Assembly: GCA_934320895.1 (NCBI GenBank)
Contig: CAKRFY010000023.1
Location: 1-41,427, forward strand
Direction: 5' to 3'
Source of the DNA: an uncultured Lachnospiraceae bacterium
GTDB taxonomy: Bacteria > Bacillota > Clostridia > Lachnospirales > Lachnospiraceae
DNA length: 41,427 nucleotides
Within the stretch, counting starts at the first letter, position 1. Each line of letters begins with the position of its first letter. The position numbers were made by a program, and so were the translations under genes. Below the pieces are notes generated by a model. That model ran no database searches. It worked only from the letters and a program-made list of their open reading frames with translations, and had not been told where the DNA came from. Below are positions 7,707 through 15,923 of the stretch, in pieces.

Positions 7707-8858
7707 ATGAAAAAAAGAATTATAGCTGTTATGTGTATTATTTTGTCGATTGGTTTATTGTTTGAAGAAAGCGATACTAATGCTTCTACAAAGTCTCCGT
7801 TGATATATGCCGGCAGCGAGAATATTACGGGCGGTAAATATACACTTGGTCAAAAATCAAAACTCAGACTTAACATAAAAAATAAAAAACAATATAAAAA
7901 AATAACATTCACAACTGAAAATTTCAAAAAAATTAAAATAGATAAAAAAGGAACTGTTACGGCAGGAACTTCTAATGGTACAGGCAATATTACAGTAACT
8001 GGAATAACAAAAGATGGAAAAAAATATAATTCACATCTAAAAGTAACGGTTACTGATACTCTGGGAAAATATTCAAATCTTACTGATTTAAATACACAAA
8101 ATGAAGTGAAAAAATATCTCATTGATGCCGGTGTTTCAAAGAAAAATGTAGAGGCGTGGCTGAAAGATGTGAATGAATATAATAAGACTATTAAAAATAC
8201 CAGTCTTGTGAAAAAAGGATATAAAAAACTTGGTCTTAATGTACCAGTGTATAATGACACTAAAATAGCGGAGTACTGGTCAAAGAAGTATAATATGTTT
8301 ATCGGATATAATTGTCGTATAACTGCATTTGATCTTTTAAAAGATTATGTGAAAATAGGAAAAAATGTAAAGACGGATACAACTGAATTGTTCATGGATA
8401 GTGATGCGTTGAAAAATTCACCTTATCAGAAATATAACAAAAAAGATACAAAGAAGTTTGAAGCATTATATTCAAGTATTAATACTGTTTATTCGACTAA
8501 TACAGATAAACATATTAGTGTTTTCAAAAAATACCGAAAAAAGAATGATATTAAATTTGCCAATGATAAGACTAAGGCATCTCTTATAACAGTTGTTTTT
8601 CATTCCAGCTTCAGTAAAAAAGAGAATGAACTTTTTATAGGTCATGCAGGGGTACTTGTGCCGTTAAAAAATAAAAAATATATTTTTATAGAAAAACTTT
8701 CGTTCCAGTCACCATATCAGGTTATTAAGTTTGAATCAAAACAGCAGCTTAATGAATATCTTATGAGAATGTATGATACGGAATGGGGACAGGATACAGC
8801 TAAACCATTTATTATGGAAAATAATGATGTTTTATCATGTTATCATTCTGTGCGATAA
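7707..8858 (+). CDS. secreted DUF4300 protein with N-terminal Ig-like (BIG2-type) domain
   Basis: A 383-residue exported protein. It has a signal peptide (MKKRIIAVMCIILS...), then a Ca-adhesion-type beta domain at about 35-115 (YTLGQKSKLRLNIKN ... GTVTAGTSNGTGNITVTG) as in bacterial Ig-like group 2. A C-terminal region at about 120-383 matches my memory of DUF4300: YSNLTDLNTQNEV, IGYNCRITAFDLLKD, MDSDALKNSP, LFIGHAGVLVP and TAKPFIMENN. DUF4300 has no settled function. The conserved Cys, Asp and His (YNCRI, GHAGV) look like a possible NlpC/CHAP-like hydrolytic set, but that is inference. It has its own promoter and a good Shine-Dalgarno (GAAAGGCGG). No transmembrane or sorting signal at the C-terminus, so it is probably released. 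Confidence 0.85.
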   Translation: MKKRIIAVMCIILSIGLLFEESDTNASTKSPLIYAGSENITGGKYTLGQKSKLRLNIKNKKQYKKITFTTENFKKIKIDKKGTVTAGTSNGTGNITVTGITKDGKKYNSHLKVTVTDTLGKYSNLTDLNTQNEVKKYLIDAGVSKKNVEAWLKDVNEYNKTIKNTSLVKKGYKKLGLNVPVYNDTKIAEYWSKKYNMFIGYNCRITAFDLLKDYVKIGKNVKTDTTELFMDSDALKNSPYQKYNKKDTKKFEALYSSINTVYSTNTDKHISVFKKYRKKNDIKFANDKTKASLITVVFHSSFSKKENELFIGHAGVLVPLKNKKYIFIEKLSFQSPYQVIKFESKQQLNEYLMRMYDTEWGQDTAKPFIMENNDVLSCYHSVR

Positions 8859-8915
8859 TACAGATGTGACAAATGAGAGGAGAAACTTTCGCAAAAGGGT
8901 GCAAAAATGTTTCCT

Positions 8916-8944
8916 TTGACTTCCTGTATTAAATAATGTATAAT
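8916..8944 (+). promoter_or_regulatory. promoter of gpmI
   Basis: TTGACT (8916-8921), 17 bases, TATAAT (8939-8944), a near-consensus sigma-A promoter about 100 bases before the gpmI start. Confidence 0.85.
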
Positions 8945-9041
8945 TTGTTGTCGGATAAAAATGTAACTACTTTAAATGTGATGTAGGGAAAATTTTTTGA
9001 ACCTATATCAAAATATTTTTTATAAAGAAAGGATAACGATT

Positions 9042-10586
9042 ATGAGTAAGAAACCGGTTGTATTGATGGTACTTGATGGTTATGGATTAAATGATAAGAC
9101 AGAGGGAAATGCTATTGCACAGGCAAAGACACCTGTTATGGACAAACTTATGAAAGAGTGTCCGTTCCAGAAAGGAAATGCAAGCGGACTCAGCGTAGGA
9201 CTTCCAGATGGACAGATGGGTAACTCAGAAGTTGGTCATATGAACATCGGTGCCGGACGCATCATTTATCAGGAACTTACACGAATTACAAAAGCTATTG
9301 AAGAGGGAACATTCTTTGAAAATAAAGCATTACTTGCAGCAGTTGAGAATGCAAAGAAAAACAATTCAGCTCTTCATCTTTTTGGACTTCTCTCAGATGG
9401 TGGTGTGCACAGCCACAATACACATCTTTATGGACTTTTAGAACTTGCAAAGAGAAATGGTCTTGAAAATGTATATGTTCATGCTTTCCTTGATGGTCGT
9501 GATACAGCACCTACATCCGGAAAGGGCTTTGTAGAGGAACTTCAGAAAGAGATGGATAAGATTGGTGTTGGCAAGATAGCATCTGTACATGGACGTTATT
9601 ATGCAATGGACAGAGATAATAACTGGGACAGAGTAGAAAAAGCTTACAATGCACTTGTAAAGGGCGAGGGTGTTAAGGCTGATGACGCTGTCAAGGCAGT
9701 AGCAGATTCATATGCACAGGATGTAAATGATGAATTTGTTGTTCCAACAGTTATCGAAGAAGATGGAAAGCCGGTTGCAACAATCAAAGCAAACGATTCA
9801 GTTATCTTCTTTAACTTCAGACCTGACCGTGCCCGTCAGATCACACGTACTTTCTGCGATGAAAGTTTTGATAAGTTTGAAAGAGCAAATGGATTTATGC
9901 CACTTACATTTGTATGTTTCACAAATTATGATGAGACTATCGGAAACAAACTTGTTGCATTTGAGAAAGAAAGCATTGAAAACACATTTGGTGAGTTTCT
10001 TGCAGCACATAATATGACACAGCTTCGTCTTGCAGAGACAGAAAAATATGCTCATGTAACATTCTTCTTTAACGGTGGTGTTGAGGAGCCAAACAAGGGT
10101 GAGGAGCGTTCACTTGTAAAATCACCTTCGGTAGCGACATATGACCTTAAACCTGAGATGAGTGCACCAGAGGTAAGTGAGAGACTTAACGAAGCTATTG
10201 CATCAGACAAATATGATGTTATAGTTATCAACTTTGCAAATCCTGATATGGTTGGACATACAGGAGTTATCCCGGCAGCGATAGCAGCAGTTGAGAAAGT
10301 TGATGAGTGTGTAGGAACAGCAGTTGAGGCGATTAAGAAAGCTGATGGAGTATTATTTATCTGTGCAGACCACGGAAATGCAGAACAGATGATAGATTAT
10401 GAGACAGGAGCACCATTTACAGCTCATACAACAAACCCTGTTCCATTTGTTCTTGTAAATTATGATGATGCATACACATTGAGAGAGGGCGGATGCCTTG
10501 CAGATATTGCACCAACACTTATTGAGATAATGGGACTTGAGCAGCCAAAGGAAATGACAGGAAAGTCACTTCTTATCAAAAAATAG
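9042..10586 (+). CDS. gpmI: 2,3-bisphosphoglycerate-independent phosphoglycerate mutase
   Basis: A 514-residue glycolytic enzyme interconverting 3- and 2-phosphoglycerate with two Mn2+ ions. The N-terminus VLMVLDGYGLND carries a metal Asp, GNSEVGHMNIGAG holds the catalytic Ser, and the C-terminal phosphatase-like parts NFANPDMVGHTG and FICADHGNAEQM supply the remaining metal ligands. Length is standard. ATG 9042 is chosen because AGAAAGGA lies just upstream; the earlier in-frame TTG at 8997 has no ribosome site. Codon choice is strongly biased (GGA, CTT, GTT), as expected for a highly expressed gene. secG follows after 200 bases. Confidence 0.97.
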   Translation: MSKKPVVLMVLDGYGLNDKTEGNAIAQAKTPVMDKLMKECPFQKGNASGLSVGLPDGQMGNSEVGHMNIGAGRIIYQELTRITKAIEEGTFFENKALLAAVENAKKNNSALHLFGLLSDGGVHSHNTHLYGLLELAKRNGLENVYVHAFLDGRDTAPTSGKGFVEELQKEMDKIGVGKIASVHGRYYAMDRDNNWDRVEKAYNALVKGEGVKADDAVKAVADSYAQDVNDEFVVPTVIEEDGKPVATIKANDSVIFFNFRPDRARQITRTFCDESFDKFERANGFMPLTFVCFTNYDETIGNKLVAFEKESIENTFGEFLAAHNMTQLRLAETEKYAHVTFFFNGGVEEPNKGEERSLVKSPSVATYDLKPEMSAPEVSERLNEAIASDKYDVIVINFANPDMVGHTGVIPAAIAAVEKVDECVGTAVEAIKKADGVLFICADHGNAEQMIDYETGAPFTAHTTNPVPFVLVNYDDAYTLREGGCLADIAPTLIEIMGLEQPKEMTGKSLLIKK

Positions 10587-10787
10587 TGATTATAGTTCAC
10601 ATAAACAATACAAGTAATACATTTAGGGACTGATAAATTTGGAAAAATGTATTGAAAAATGTATAAGATTATGATAGACTAGATTAGTACAGTGTTTTTT
10701 GCTGTACTGATCAGTTTATAACAATAATATTTCTGTAAAGACAGGAGATTATTGTTTGAGTTTTAATTGAATGGAGGAGCATAATCA

Positions 10788-11036
10788 ATGATCAAGGCAA
10801 TTCATGGAATTTTATTGATTCTATACATTATCGTATGCGTTGCACTTACAGTTGTAGTTATTCTTCAGGAAGGCAAGCAGGCAGGACTCACAGGAGCTAT
10901 CAGTGGAGCAGCAGAGTCTTATTGGGGAAAGAATAAAGGTCGTTCTATGGAGGGCGGACTTGTTATGGCTACAAGAGTTCTTGCAGTATTATTTGTTTTG
11001 ATTTCACTTTTATTGAATCTTAGTATTTTTTCATAA
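10788..11036 (+). CDS. secG: preprotein translocase subunit SecG
   Basis: An 82-residue membrane protein with two hydrophobic helices (about 5-27 and 58-80) joined by a Gly-rich cytosolic loop containing LQEGKQAGLTGAISGA, the SecG hallmark. It assists SecYE protein export. GGAGGAG lies at good spacing before the ATG. secG followed by rnr and smpB is a common Firmicutes order. It ends in a strong terminator, so rnr has its own promoter. Confidence 0.96.
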   Translation: MIKAIHGILLILYIIVCVALTVVVILQEGKQAGLTGAISGAAESYWGKNKGRSMEGGLVMATRVLAVLFVLISLLLNLSIFS

Positions 11037-11047
11037 AAAGAGATTAC

Positions 11048-11079
11048 AAAAAAGGATTGCCGTTTGGCAATCCTTTTTT
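11048..11079 (+). terminator. intrinsic terminator after secG
   Basis: AAAAAAGGATTGCC and GGCAATCCTTTTTT form a perfect stem with a four-base loop (GTTT). Confidence 0.93.
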
Positions 11080-11193
11080 GTGTAATTATAAGTTTTCTAG
11101 TTCGTTCACTAATATTTCAGTAATCCTGCATTGCACAGTAGATGTGAATAGCAGTTTGAAAAGTAAGCTATGACATTTTCTACTATAAAGTGA

Positions 11194-11222
11194 TTGTTTC
11201 ATTATAAGATATAGGATATAAT
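11194..11222 (+). promoter_or_regulatory. promoter of rnr-smpB
   Basis: TTGTTT (11194-11199), 17 bases, TATAAT (11217-11222). This leaves an 80-base leader before rnr. Confidence 0.7.
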
Positions 11223-11307
11223 ATATATAAAATTAAAAACATTATAGTATGCAGAGAGATGCGAAATGTATGTTGCATGAAAAATCTGAACAGCAGGGGG
11301 TGTTTGT

Positions 11308-13971
11308 ATGAATAGAGAAGATTTAAACCGAAAAAAAGACATGATACTTGAATTTATAAATTCAAAAACCTATAAACCTATGTCAACAAAGGAGATGGCT
11401 GTTGTCTTACAGGTTCCGGCGAAAGAAAAAAAGGATTTTAGGTCTGTCCTTGATGAACTGTACAGCGATGGAAAAATACAGCTTGACCTTAAAGGAAAGA
11501 TAAAACCACTTTCAGATAATATCCTTGTCGGAAAGTTTATGGGGACTCAGAGAGGTTTTGGTTTTGTCCGTGTTGAAGGGGATGATGAAGATATATTTAT
11601 CCCTGCACATAAGACTAGAGGCGCCATAGACGGAGATAAAGTTCATGTAGTCATTGATGAAAAAGCACATGGAAGAAGACGGGAAGGTGAGGTTATCTCA
11701 ATAGTTGAACGTGGAACAGATATTCTTGTCGGAACATATTCAAAGAGTAAGAGTTTTGGCTTTGTAGTACCTGACAATCAAAAGTTTGGTAAAGATATCT
11801 ATATCCCAAAGGCGGAGAGTAAGGGTGCCATTACAGGACATAAGGTTGTTGTTGAGATTACTGATTATGGTAGTGACATATCAAATCCAGAAGGAAGGAT
11901 ACTTGAGATCATTGGTCATATAAATGATCCGGGAGTTGATATATTATCGATCATAAAGGCTTACGGACTTCCGGAGGAATATCCTGATGAAGTTATGGAC
12001 CAGGTTGAAAAAATTGAGGATGAAGTAGCAGAAGAAGAAAAGGCTGGGAGAAGTGATTTTAGAAATCTTCAGATGGTTACTATCGATGGGGAAGATGCAA
12101 AAGATCTTGATGATGCAGTATCGCTTACAAAGGAGAATGGTATATATCATCTTGGAGTTCATATAGCAGATGTATCTAATTATGTAACCGAGGGATCACC
12201 GCTTGACAAAGAGGCTGTTAAGAGGGGGACTAGTGTATATCTTGTAGACAGGGTTATACCTATGCTTCCGCATAAGCTCTCAAATGGTATCTGCTCACTT
12301 AATCAGGGAGTAGACAGACTCGCTCTTTCATGTATGATGGACATAAATGAAAAGGGTGAGATTGTCAAGCACAGTATAGAAGAAAGCATAATAAATGTAG
12401 ACAGAAGAATGTCATACACAAGTGTACACAAGATAGTTGAACTTGAAGATGAGGAAGAAAGAGAAAAGTACAAAGAACTTATTCCTATGTTTGAACTCAT
12501 GTATGAACTTGCAAAAATACTTCGTGAGAGAAGATTTAAGAGAGGTTCTATTGATTTTGATTTCCCTGAGAGCAAGATTATTCTTGACGAAAAGGGAAAA
12601 CCTATCGAGATAAAGGAATATGAGAGGAACAATGCACACCGTATCATCGAGGAGTTTATGCTTGCTGCAAATCAGACGGTGGCAGAGGAATATTTCTGGC
12701 AGGAACTTCCATTTGTATATCGTGTCCATGAAGAACCTGATGAGGAAAAGATAAACCAGCTTGGAGTTTTCATTGAGAATTTTGGTTATACTTTAAAAGT
12801 AAATTCAGACGGAGAGATTCATCCGAAAGAGATACAGAAACTTATAAAATCCGTTGAAGGAAAACCAGAAGAGGCTCTTATAAGCAGGCTTGCACTTCGC
12901 TCAATGAAACAGGCAAAATATATGACACAGTGTGAGGGACATTTTGGACTTTCTATGAAGTATTACTGTCATTTCACATCACCTATCAGAAGATATCCTG
13001 ACCTTCAGATACACCGTATTATCAAAGAGAACATTCATGGAAAAATGAATGATAAGAGGATAGGTCACTATAATCAGATTCTTCCAGAGGTTGCGGAGGC
13101 TGCGAGCAGACTTGAAAGACGAGCAGATGATGCAGAGCGCGAAGTTGAAAAGATGAAGAAAGCTGAGTATATGGAACAGTTTATCGGTCAGAGCTTTGAT
13201 GGTGTTATCTCAGGTGTCACTGCGTGGGGAATGTATGTTGAACTTCCAAATACGGTTGAAGGAATGGTAAGAGTTGCCGATATTCCGGGAGATTACTATT
13301 ATTTTGAGGAAGAAAAGTACAGAATGGTTGGTGAGCATACCGGAAAATCTTACAAGCTTGGAGAACCTATAAGAATAACGGTTTCAGCAGTTGACAAACT
13401 CACGAAAACAATAGACTTTACTGTATGTGAAGGTGACGAGGGAGAACTTTCAGATAGTGATATTGCAACTGATAGTAATATTGTTAGAAAAAATAAAGAG
13501 CATAGTAATGGTGCGGTTGTTAAAGGTGATGCAGAAGGACAGGAAAGAGAGCACTCTTTAAGAAAAGCAAAACAAGAATCAGAGATGAAGGCTTCACATT
13601 CTTTAAACAGAGATAAAAAGGCAAAAGGAAAAAGCCGCAGAAGTAAAGAAAGAATAGCTTCATCAGGCAGCAAAAAAGGAAGAAAAACTTCAAAAGTCTC
13701 AGAGAGCAAAACAAAGACAGATTCAAAGAACAAGGCAGTTACAAGAGCAAAGCAGAAAGCTCTTATTGAAGCTAAAGAAAAAGCTTTAAAGGCGTTTGAG
13801 TACAGAAAGAAAAAAGCTAAAAAGAAAGCTGCCAAAGCAGCCGCAGAAGCACAGATAGAACATGAGGTAAAGAAGCTTACCGGAGCAGCAAAAAAGAGAG
13901 CCTTAAATAAGGCAAAAAAGAAAGCAAAGAAAAAAGCAAAACAGGCAAAGAAAAATCAAAGAAGTAAATAG
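11308..13971 (+). CDS. rnr: ribonuclease R
   Basis: An 887-residue 3'-5' exoribonuclease that degrades structured RNA and, with tmRNA-SmpB, non-stop mRNA. Order of parts: winged-helix segment (1-65), cold-shock/OB domains (about 70-220, FMGTQRGFGFVRVEG and SKSKSFGFVVPD), the RNB catalytic domain (about 250-600, with TIDGEDAKDLDDAVSL holding the metal Asp residues and HRIIEEFMLAANQ), and an S1 domain (about 625-715). The tail from about 720 to 887 is almost wholly Lys/Ala/Ser/Glu, longer than in many homologues; such tails bind RNA or ribosomes. AGGGGG precedes the ATG. smpB begins 15 bases after the stop, so the two are co-transcribed. Confidence 0.97.
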   Translation: MNREDLNRKKDMILEFINSKTYKPMSTKEMAVVLQVPAKEKKDFRSVLDELYSDGKIQLDLKGKIKPLSDNILVGKFMGTQRGFGFVRVEGDDEDIFIPAHKTRGAIDGDKVHVVIDEKAHGRRREGEVISIVERGTDILVGTYSKSKSFGFVVPDNQKFGKDIYIPKAESKGAITGHKVVVEITDYGSDISNPEGRILEIIGHINDPGVDILSIIKAYGLPEEYPDEVMDQVEKIEDEVAEEEKAGRSDFRNLQMVTIDGEDAKDLDDAVSLTKENGIYHLGVHIADVSNYVTEGSPLDKEAVKRGTSVYLVDRVIPMLPHKLSNGICSLNQGVDRLALSCMMDINEKGEIVKHSIEESIINVDRRMSYTSVHKIVELEDEEEREKYKELIPMFELMYELAKILRERRFKRGSIDFDFPESKIILDEKGKPIEIKEYERNNAHRIIEEFMLAANQTVAEEYFWQELPFVYRVHEEPDEEKINQLGVFIENFGYTLKVNSDGEIHPKEIQKLIKSVEGKPEEALISRLALRSMKQAKYMTQCEGHFGLSMKYYCHFTSPIRRYPDLQIHRIIKENIHGKMNDKRIGHYNQILPEVAEAASRLERRADDAEREVEKMKKAEYMEQFIGQSFDGVISGVTAWGMYVELPNTVEGMVRVADIPGDYYYFEEEKYRMVGEHTGKSYKLGEPIRITVSAVDKLTKTIDFTVCEGDEGELSDSDIATDSNIVRKNKEHSNGAVVKGDAEGQEREHSLRKAKQESEMKASHSLNRDKKAKGKSRRSKERIASSGSKKGRKTSKVSESKTKTDSKNKAVTRAKQKALIEAKEKALKAFEYRKKKAKKKAAKAAAEAQIEHEVKKLTGAAKKRALNKAKKKAKKKAKQAKKNQRSK

Positions 13972-13986
13972 AGGTAGTTAGTAGTT

Positions 13987-14451
13987 ATGGCAAAGCAGAC
14001 AAAAAAACTGATAGCAAACAATAAAAAAGCATATCACGATTATTTTATAGAAGATAAGTATGAGGCCGGAATTTCGCTTGCGGGAACAGAGGTTAAATCA
14101 CTCAGAATGGGAAGATGCAGCGTAAAGGAAGCTTTTATACGAATCGAAAAAGGAGAAGTTTATGTTTATAATATGCATATTCCTGCATATGAAAAAGGGA
14201 ATATATTTAACAAAGATCCGTTAAGAGTGCGTAAACTTCTCCTTCACAAAAGTGAGATACGAAAGATTGAAGGTCAGATAGCGCAGAAGGGTTATACGGT
14301 CGTGCCGCTGAGTGTATATTTCAGTGGAAGTCTTGTAAAAGTCGAGATTGGTCTTGCAAAAGGTAAAAAGCTGTATGACAAGAGACAGGATATAGCCAAA
14401 AAAGACCAGAGGCGTGAAGCAGAGCGCAAATTTAAAAATCTTCAATTTTAG
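13987..14451 (+). CDS. smpB: SsrA-binding protein
   Basis: A 154-residue partner of tmRNA in ribosome rescue. The family core is intact: [33 protein letters not shown] and [15 protein letters not shown]. The basic C-terminal tail ([25 protein letters not shown]) enters the mRNA channel. It follows rnr closely. In many Firmicutes ssrA comes directly next; here ssrA is 26 kb away at 40854. Confidence 0.97.
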   Translation: MAKQTKKLIANNKKAYHDYFIEDKYEAGISLAGTEVKSLRMGRCSVKEAFIRIEKGEVYVYNMHIPAYEKGNIFNKDPLRVRKLLLHKSEIRKIEGQIAQKGYTVVPLSVYFSGSLVKVEIGLAKGKKLYDKRQDIAKKDQRREAERKFKNLQF

Positions 14452-14511
14452 TAAAATTGCATAAAAAAAGACTTTAAAATTTATACAAAACAGCAAAAAT
14501 ACAAAAAACAC

Positions 14512-14540
14512 TTGACGAATATTTTTTACAATAGTAATAT
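14512..14540 (+). promoter_or_regulatory. promoter of the licT-like antiterminator gene
   Basis: TTGACG (14512-14517), 17 bases, TAATAT (14535-14540). The start point near 14547 gives a long leader of about 345 bases containing the RAT, terminator and folded element. A 14-bp copy of the -10 region in inverted orientation lies at 14645-14658. Confidence 0.75.
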
Positions 14541-14572
14541 ATTAACAACGAAACAAGTTGCGAAAGCGAACT

Positions 14573-14613
14573 GGATTGTTACTGATTGTATATCATACAT
14601 ATTAGGCAAGACT
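14573..14613 (+). promoter_or_regulatory. RAT antiterminator of the licT-like leader
   Basis: GGATTGTTACTG at 14573 and AGGCAAGACT at 14604 match the two conserved halves of the ribonucleic antiterminator bound by BglG/LicT proteins (GGATTGTTACTG ... AGGCAAAACC). Its 3' end overlaps the 5' arm of the following terminator, as required for mutually exclusive folding. The gene downstream encodes such a protein, so autoregulation is likely. Confidence 0.8.
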
Positions 14614-14687
14614 GGGTTGCACCGTTGAATATTGAACGTAGTTTATATATTACTATTGTTTAAGGACAGGTGTAATGCAGTTTTTTT
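14612..14687 (+). terminator. conditional terminator of the licT-like leader
   Basis: CTGGGTTGCACC (14612-14623) pairs at 11 of 12 positions, two of them G-U, with GGTGTAATGCAG (14669-14680), followed by seven T's. The 45-base loop is long. It is mutually exclusive with the RAT. Confidence 0.7.
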
Positions 14688-14840
14688 GTTACTGTTCACT
14701 TGCAAGCTTGACACTGGCTGTCAAGCTATGCACCAATGAGTGAATTTTGCGGGATTACAGCCCCATGCATCGTAGATGCATTTAAGATTGGCTGTAATCG
14801 TTGCTGGTCGCACCATAGGTGTGAACAGTAATGTTTTTTT
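14688..14840 (+). other. multi-branched folded RNA or MITE-like element in the leader
   Basis: The outer arms TTACTGTTCAC (14689-14699) and GTGAACAGTAA (14821-14831) are exact complements. Inside are AGCTTGACA/TGTCAAGCT (a perfect hairpin starting at 14705) and GATTACAGCC/GGCTGTAATC (14753-14762 with 14790-14799), the latter enclosing ATGCATC/GATGCAT. T-runs lie on both sides. It is about 150 bases long and follows the regular RAT-terminator. It could be a second terminator, a non-coding RNA domain or a small inverted-repeat mobile element. No known riboswitch class was recognised. Confidence 0.6.
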
Positions 14841-14890
14841 ATTTTTGAAAAACTCGGAAAACTTTTGTTGTTTTGTCCGGGGGAAGAAGA

Positions 14891-15727
14891 GTGAAGATCT
14901 TAAAAATTATAAATAACAATGTTGTAAGTGCCTGTGATGAGAAAGGCAAAGAAATCGTTGTTATGGGAAAAGGTTTAGGCTTTGGTAAGAAAAATGGAGA
15001 TATTCTTGATGAGTCGAAGATTGAAAAAAAGTTTTCGATGCCGGATGAGAGTGTGAACAGGCTTGAAGAATTGCTTAAAGACATACCATATGAGTATATT
15101 CAGACTGCCAATAAGATAATAGCTATGGCAAAAGAAAAGTTTGGAATGAAACTCAGCAAGATAATCTATATAACGCTTACCGATCATCTTAATTTTGCGA
15201 TTACCCGTTTTAAGAAGGGCATTGTCGTTGAAAATGCGCTTTTGTGGGAAATCAAAAGATTTTATCAAAAAGAATTTGAAGCCGGGAAAAAAGCTCTTGA
15301 AATCATAAAAAAAGATCTTGGGATTGAATTTTCAGAAGATGAGGCCGGATTTTTTGCAATCCATATATTAAACGCCCAGATTGATGCAGATATGATGCAG
15401 ACGATAAATATTCCGGGGATTACAAAAGATATTGTAAATATAGTAGGATATACATTCGGAAGAGAACTTGACAGAGAGAGTTTATATTATGAGCGTTTTA
15501 TAACCCATCTTAAACACTTTCTTGCGAGGGTTGTAAAAAATGAAACTTATGGTGATGATGAACATGACAGGCTTGCGTCTATAGTTAAGACAGAGTTTCC
15601 AAAAAGTTATAGATGCGCACTAAGGATAAGAGATTATCTTAAGGTTAGCCAAAAATATATTGTATCTTTAGAGGAAATATCATATCTGACGATTCATATT
15701 CAAAGGCTGACAAATGAAAGTCAGTAA
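14891..15727 (+). CDS. BglG/LicT-family transcription antiterminator
   Basis: A 278-residue RNA-binding regulator. The N-terminal CAT domain (about 1-58: ILKIINNNVVSACDEKGKEIVVMGKGLGFGKKNGD) binds RAT RNA. Two PTS-regulation domains follow, with phosphorylatable His residues in LTDHLNFAITR (PRD1) and in RFITHLKHFLARV and LTIHIQRL (PRD2). Start GTG 14891 lies just after GGGGGAAGA; the in-frame TTG at 14873 would add residues absent from the family. Its own leader and the ptsI leader both contain RATs, so it should control itself and ptsI. The phosphate donors are probably HPr and the EIIBA protein downstream. No EIIC permease or glycosidase gene is nearby, so the sugar is unknown. Confidence 0.93.
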   Translation: MKILKIINNNVVSACDEKGKEIVVMGKGLGFGKKNGDILDESKIEKKFSMPDESVNRLEELLKDIPYEYIQTANKIIAMAKEKFGMKLSKIIYITLTDHLNFAITRFKKGIVVENALLWEIKRFYQKEFEAGKKALEIIKKDLGIEFSEDEAGFFAIHILNAQIDADMMQTINIPGITKDIVNIVGYTFGRELDRESLYYERFITHLKHFLARVVKNETYGDDEHDRLASIVKTEFPKSYRCALRIRDYLKVSQKYIVSLEEISYLTIHIQRLTNESQ

Positions 15728-15792
15728 TGTGTTTATCATTATTATTGCAATGTAAATGCAGATTGTAAAATTAAATACAGACATTTCCGTTA

Positions 15793-15822
15793 AGGGATTG
15801 TTACATTCAGTTGGCAAAACCC
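15793..15822 (+). promoter_or_regulatory. RAT antiterminator upstream of ptsI
   Basis: GGGATTGTTAC (15794-15804) and GGCAAAACCC (15813-15822) are the canonical halves of a BglG/LicT RAT, and the final CCC is also the start of the terminator stem. A weak promoter candidate (TTGCAA at 15745, TAAAAT at 15766, 15-base spacer) lies between licT and this site, so ptsI could be read from it or through from licT. Confidence 0.88.
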
Positions 15823-15906
15823 GGACACCAAAATTTTAACTGTTTTTTGAATATATATTTTTTATATGTGAAAAATATAGTTAGTTGCGTGTGTCCGGGC
15901 TTTTTA
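15820..15906 (+). terminator. conditional terminator upstream of ptsI
   Basis: CCCGGACAC (15820-15828) and GTGTCCGGG (15891-15899) pair perfectly around a 62-base AT-rich loop, then CTTTTTATTT. The Shine-Dalgarno AAGGAGG of ptsI follows at once. Confidence 0.85.
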
Positions 15907-15923
15907 TTTAAGGAGGATAATTT

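Noticed and set aside
10686..10709. Hairpin AGTACAG/CTGTACT between gpmI and secG as a terminator
   Set aside because: No T-run follows the stem on the + strand, and the T's are in the loop.
14529..14658. Invertible promoter switch upstream of licT
   Set aside because: The inverted arms include the -10 box itself and no recombinase gene is nearby; kept only as a low-interest observation.
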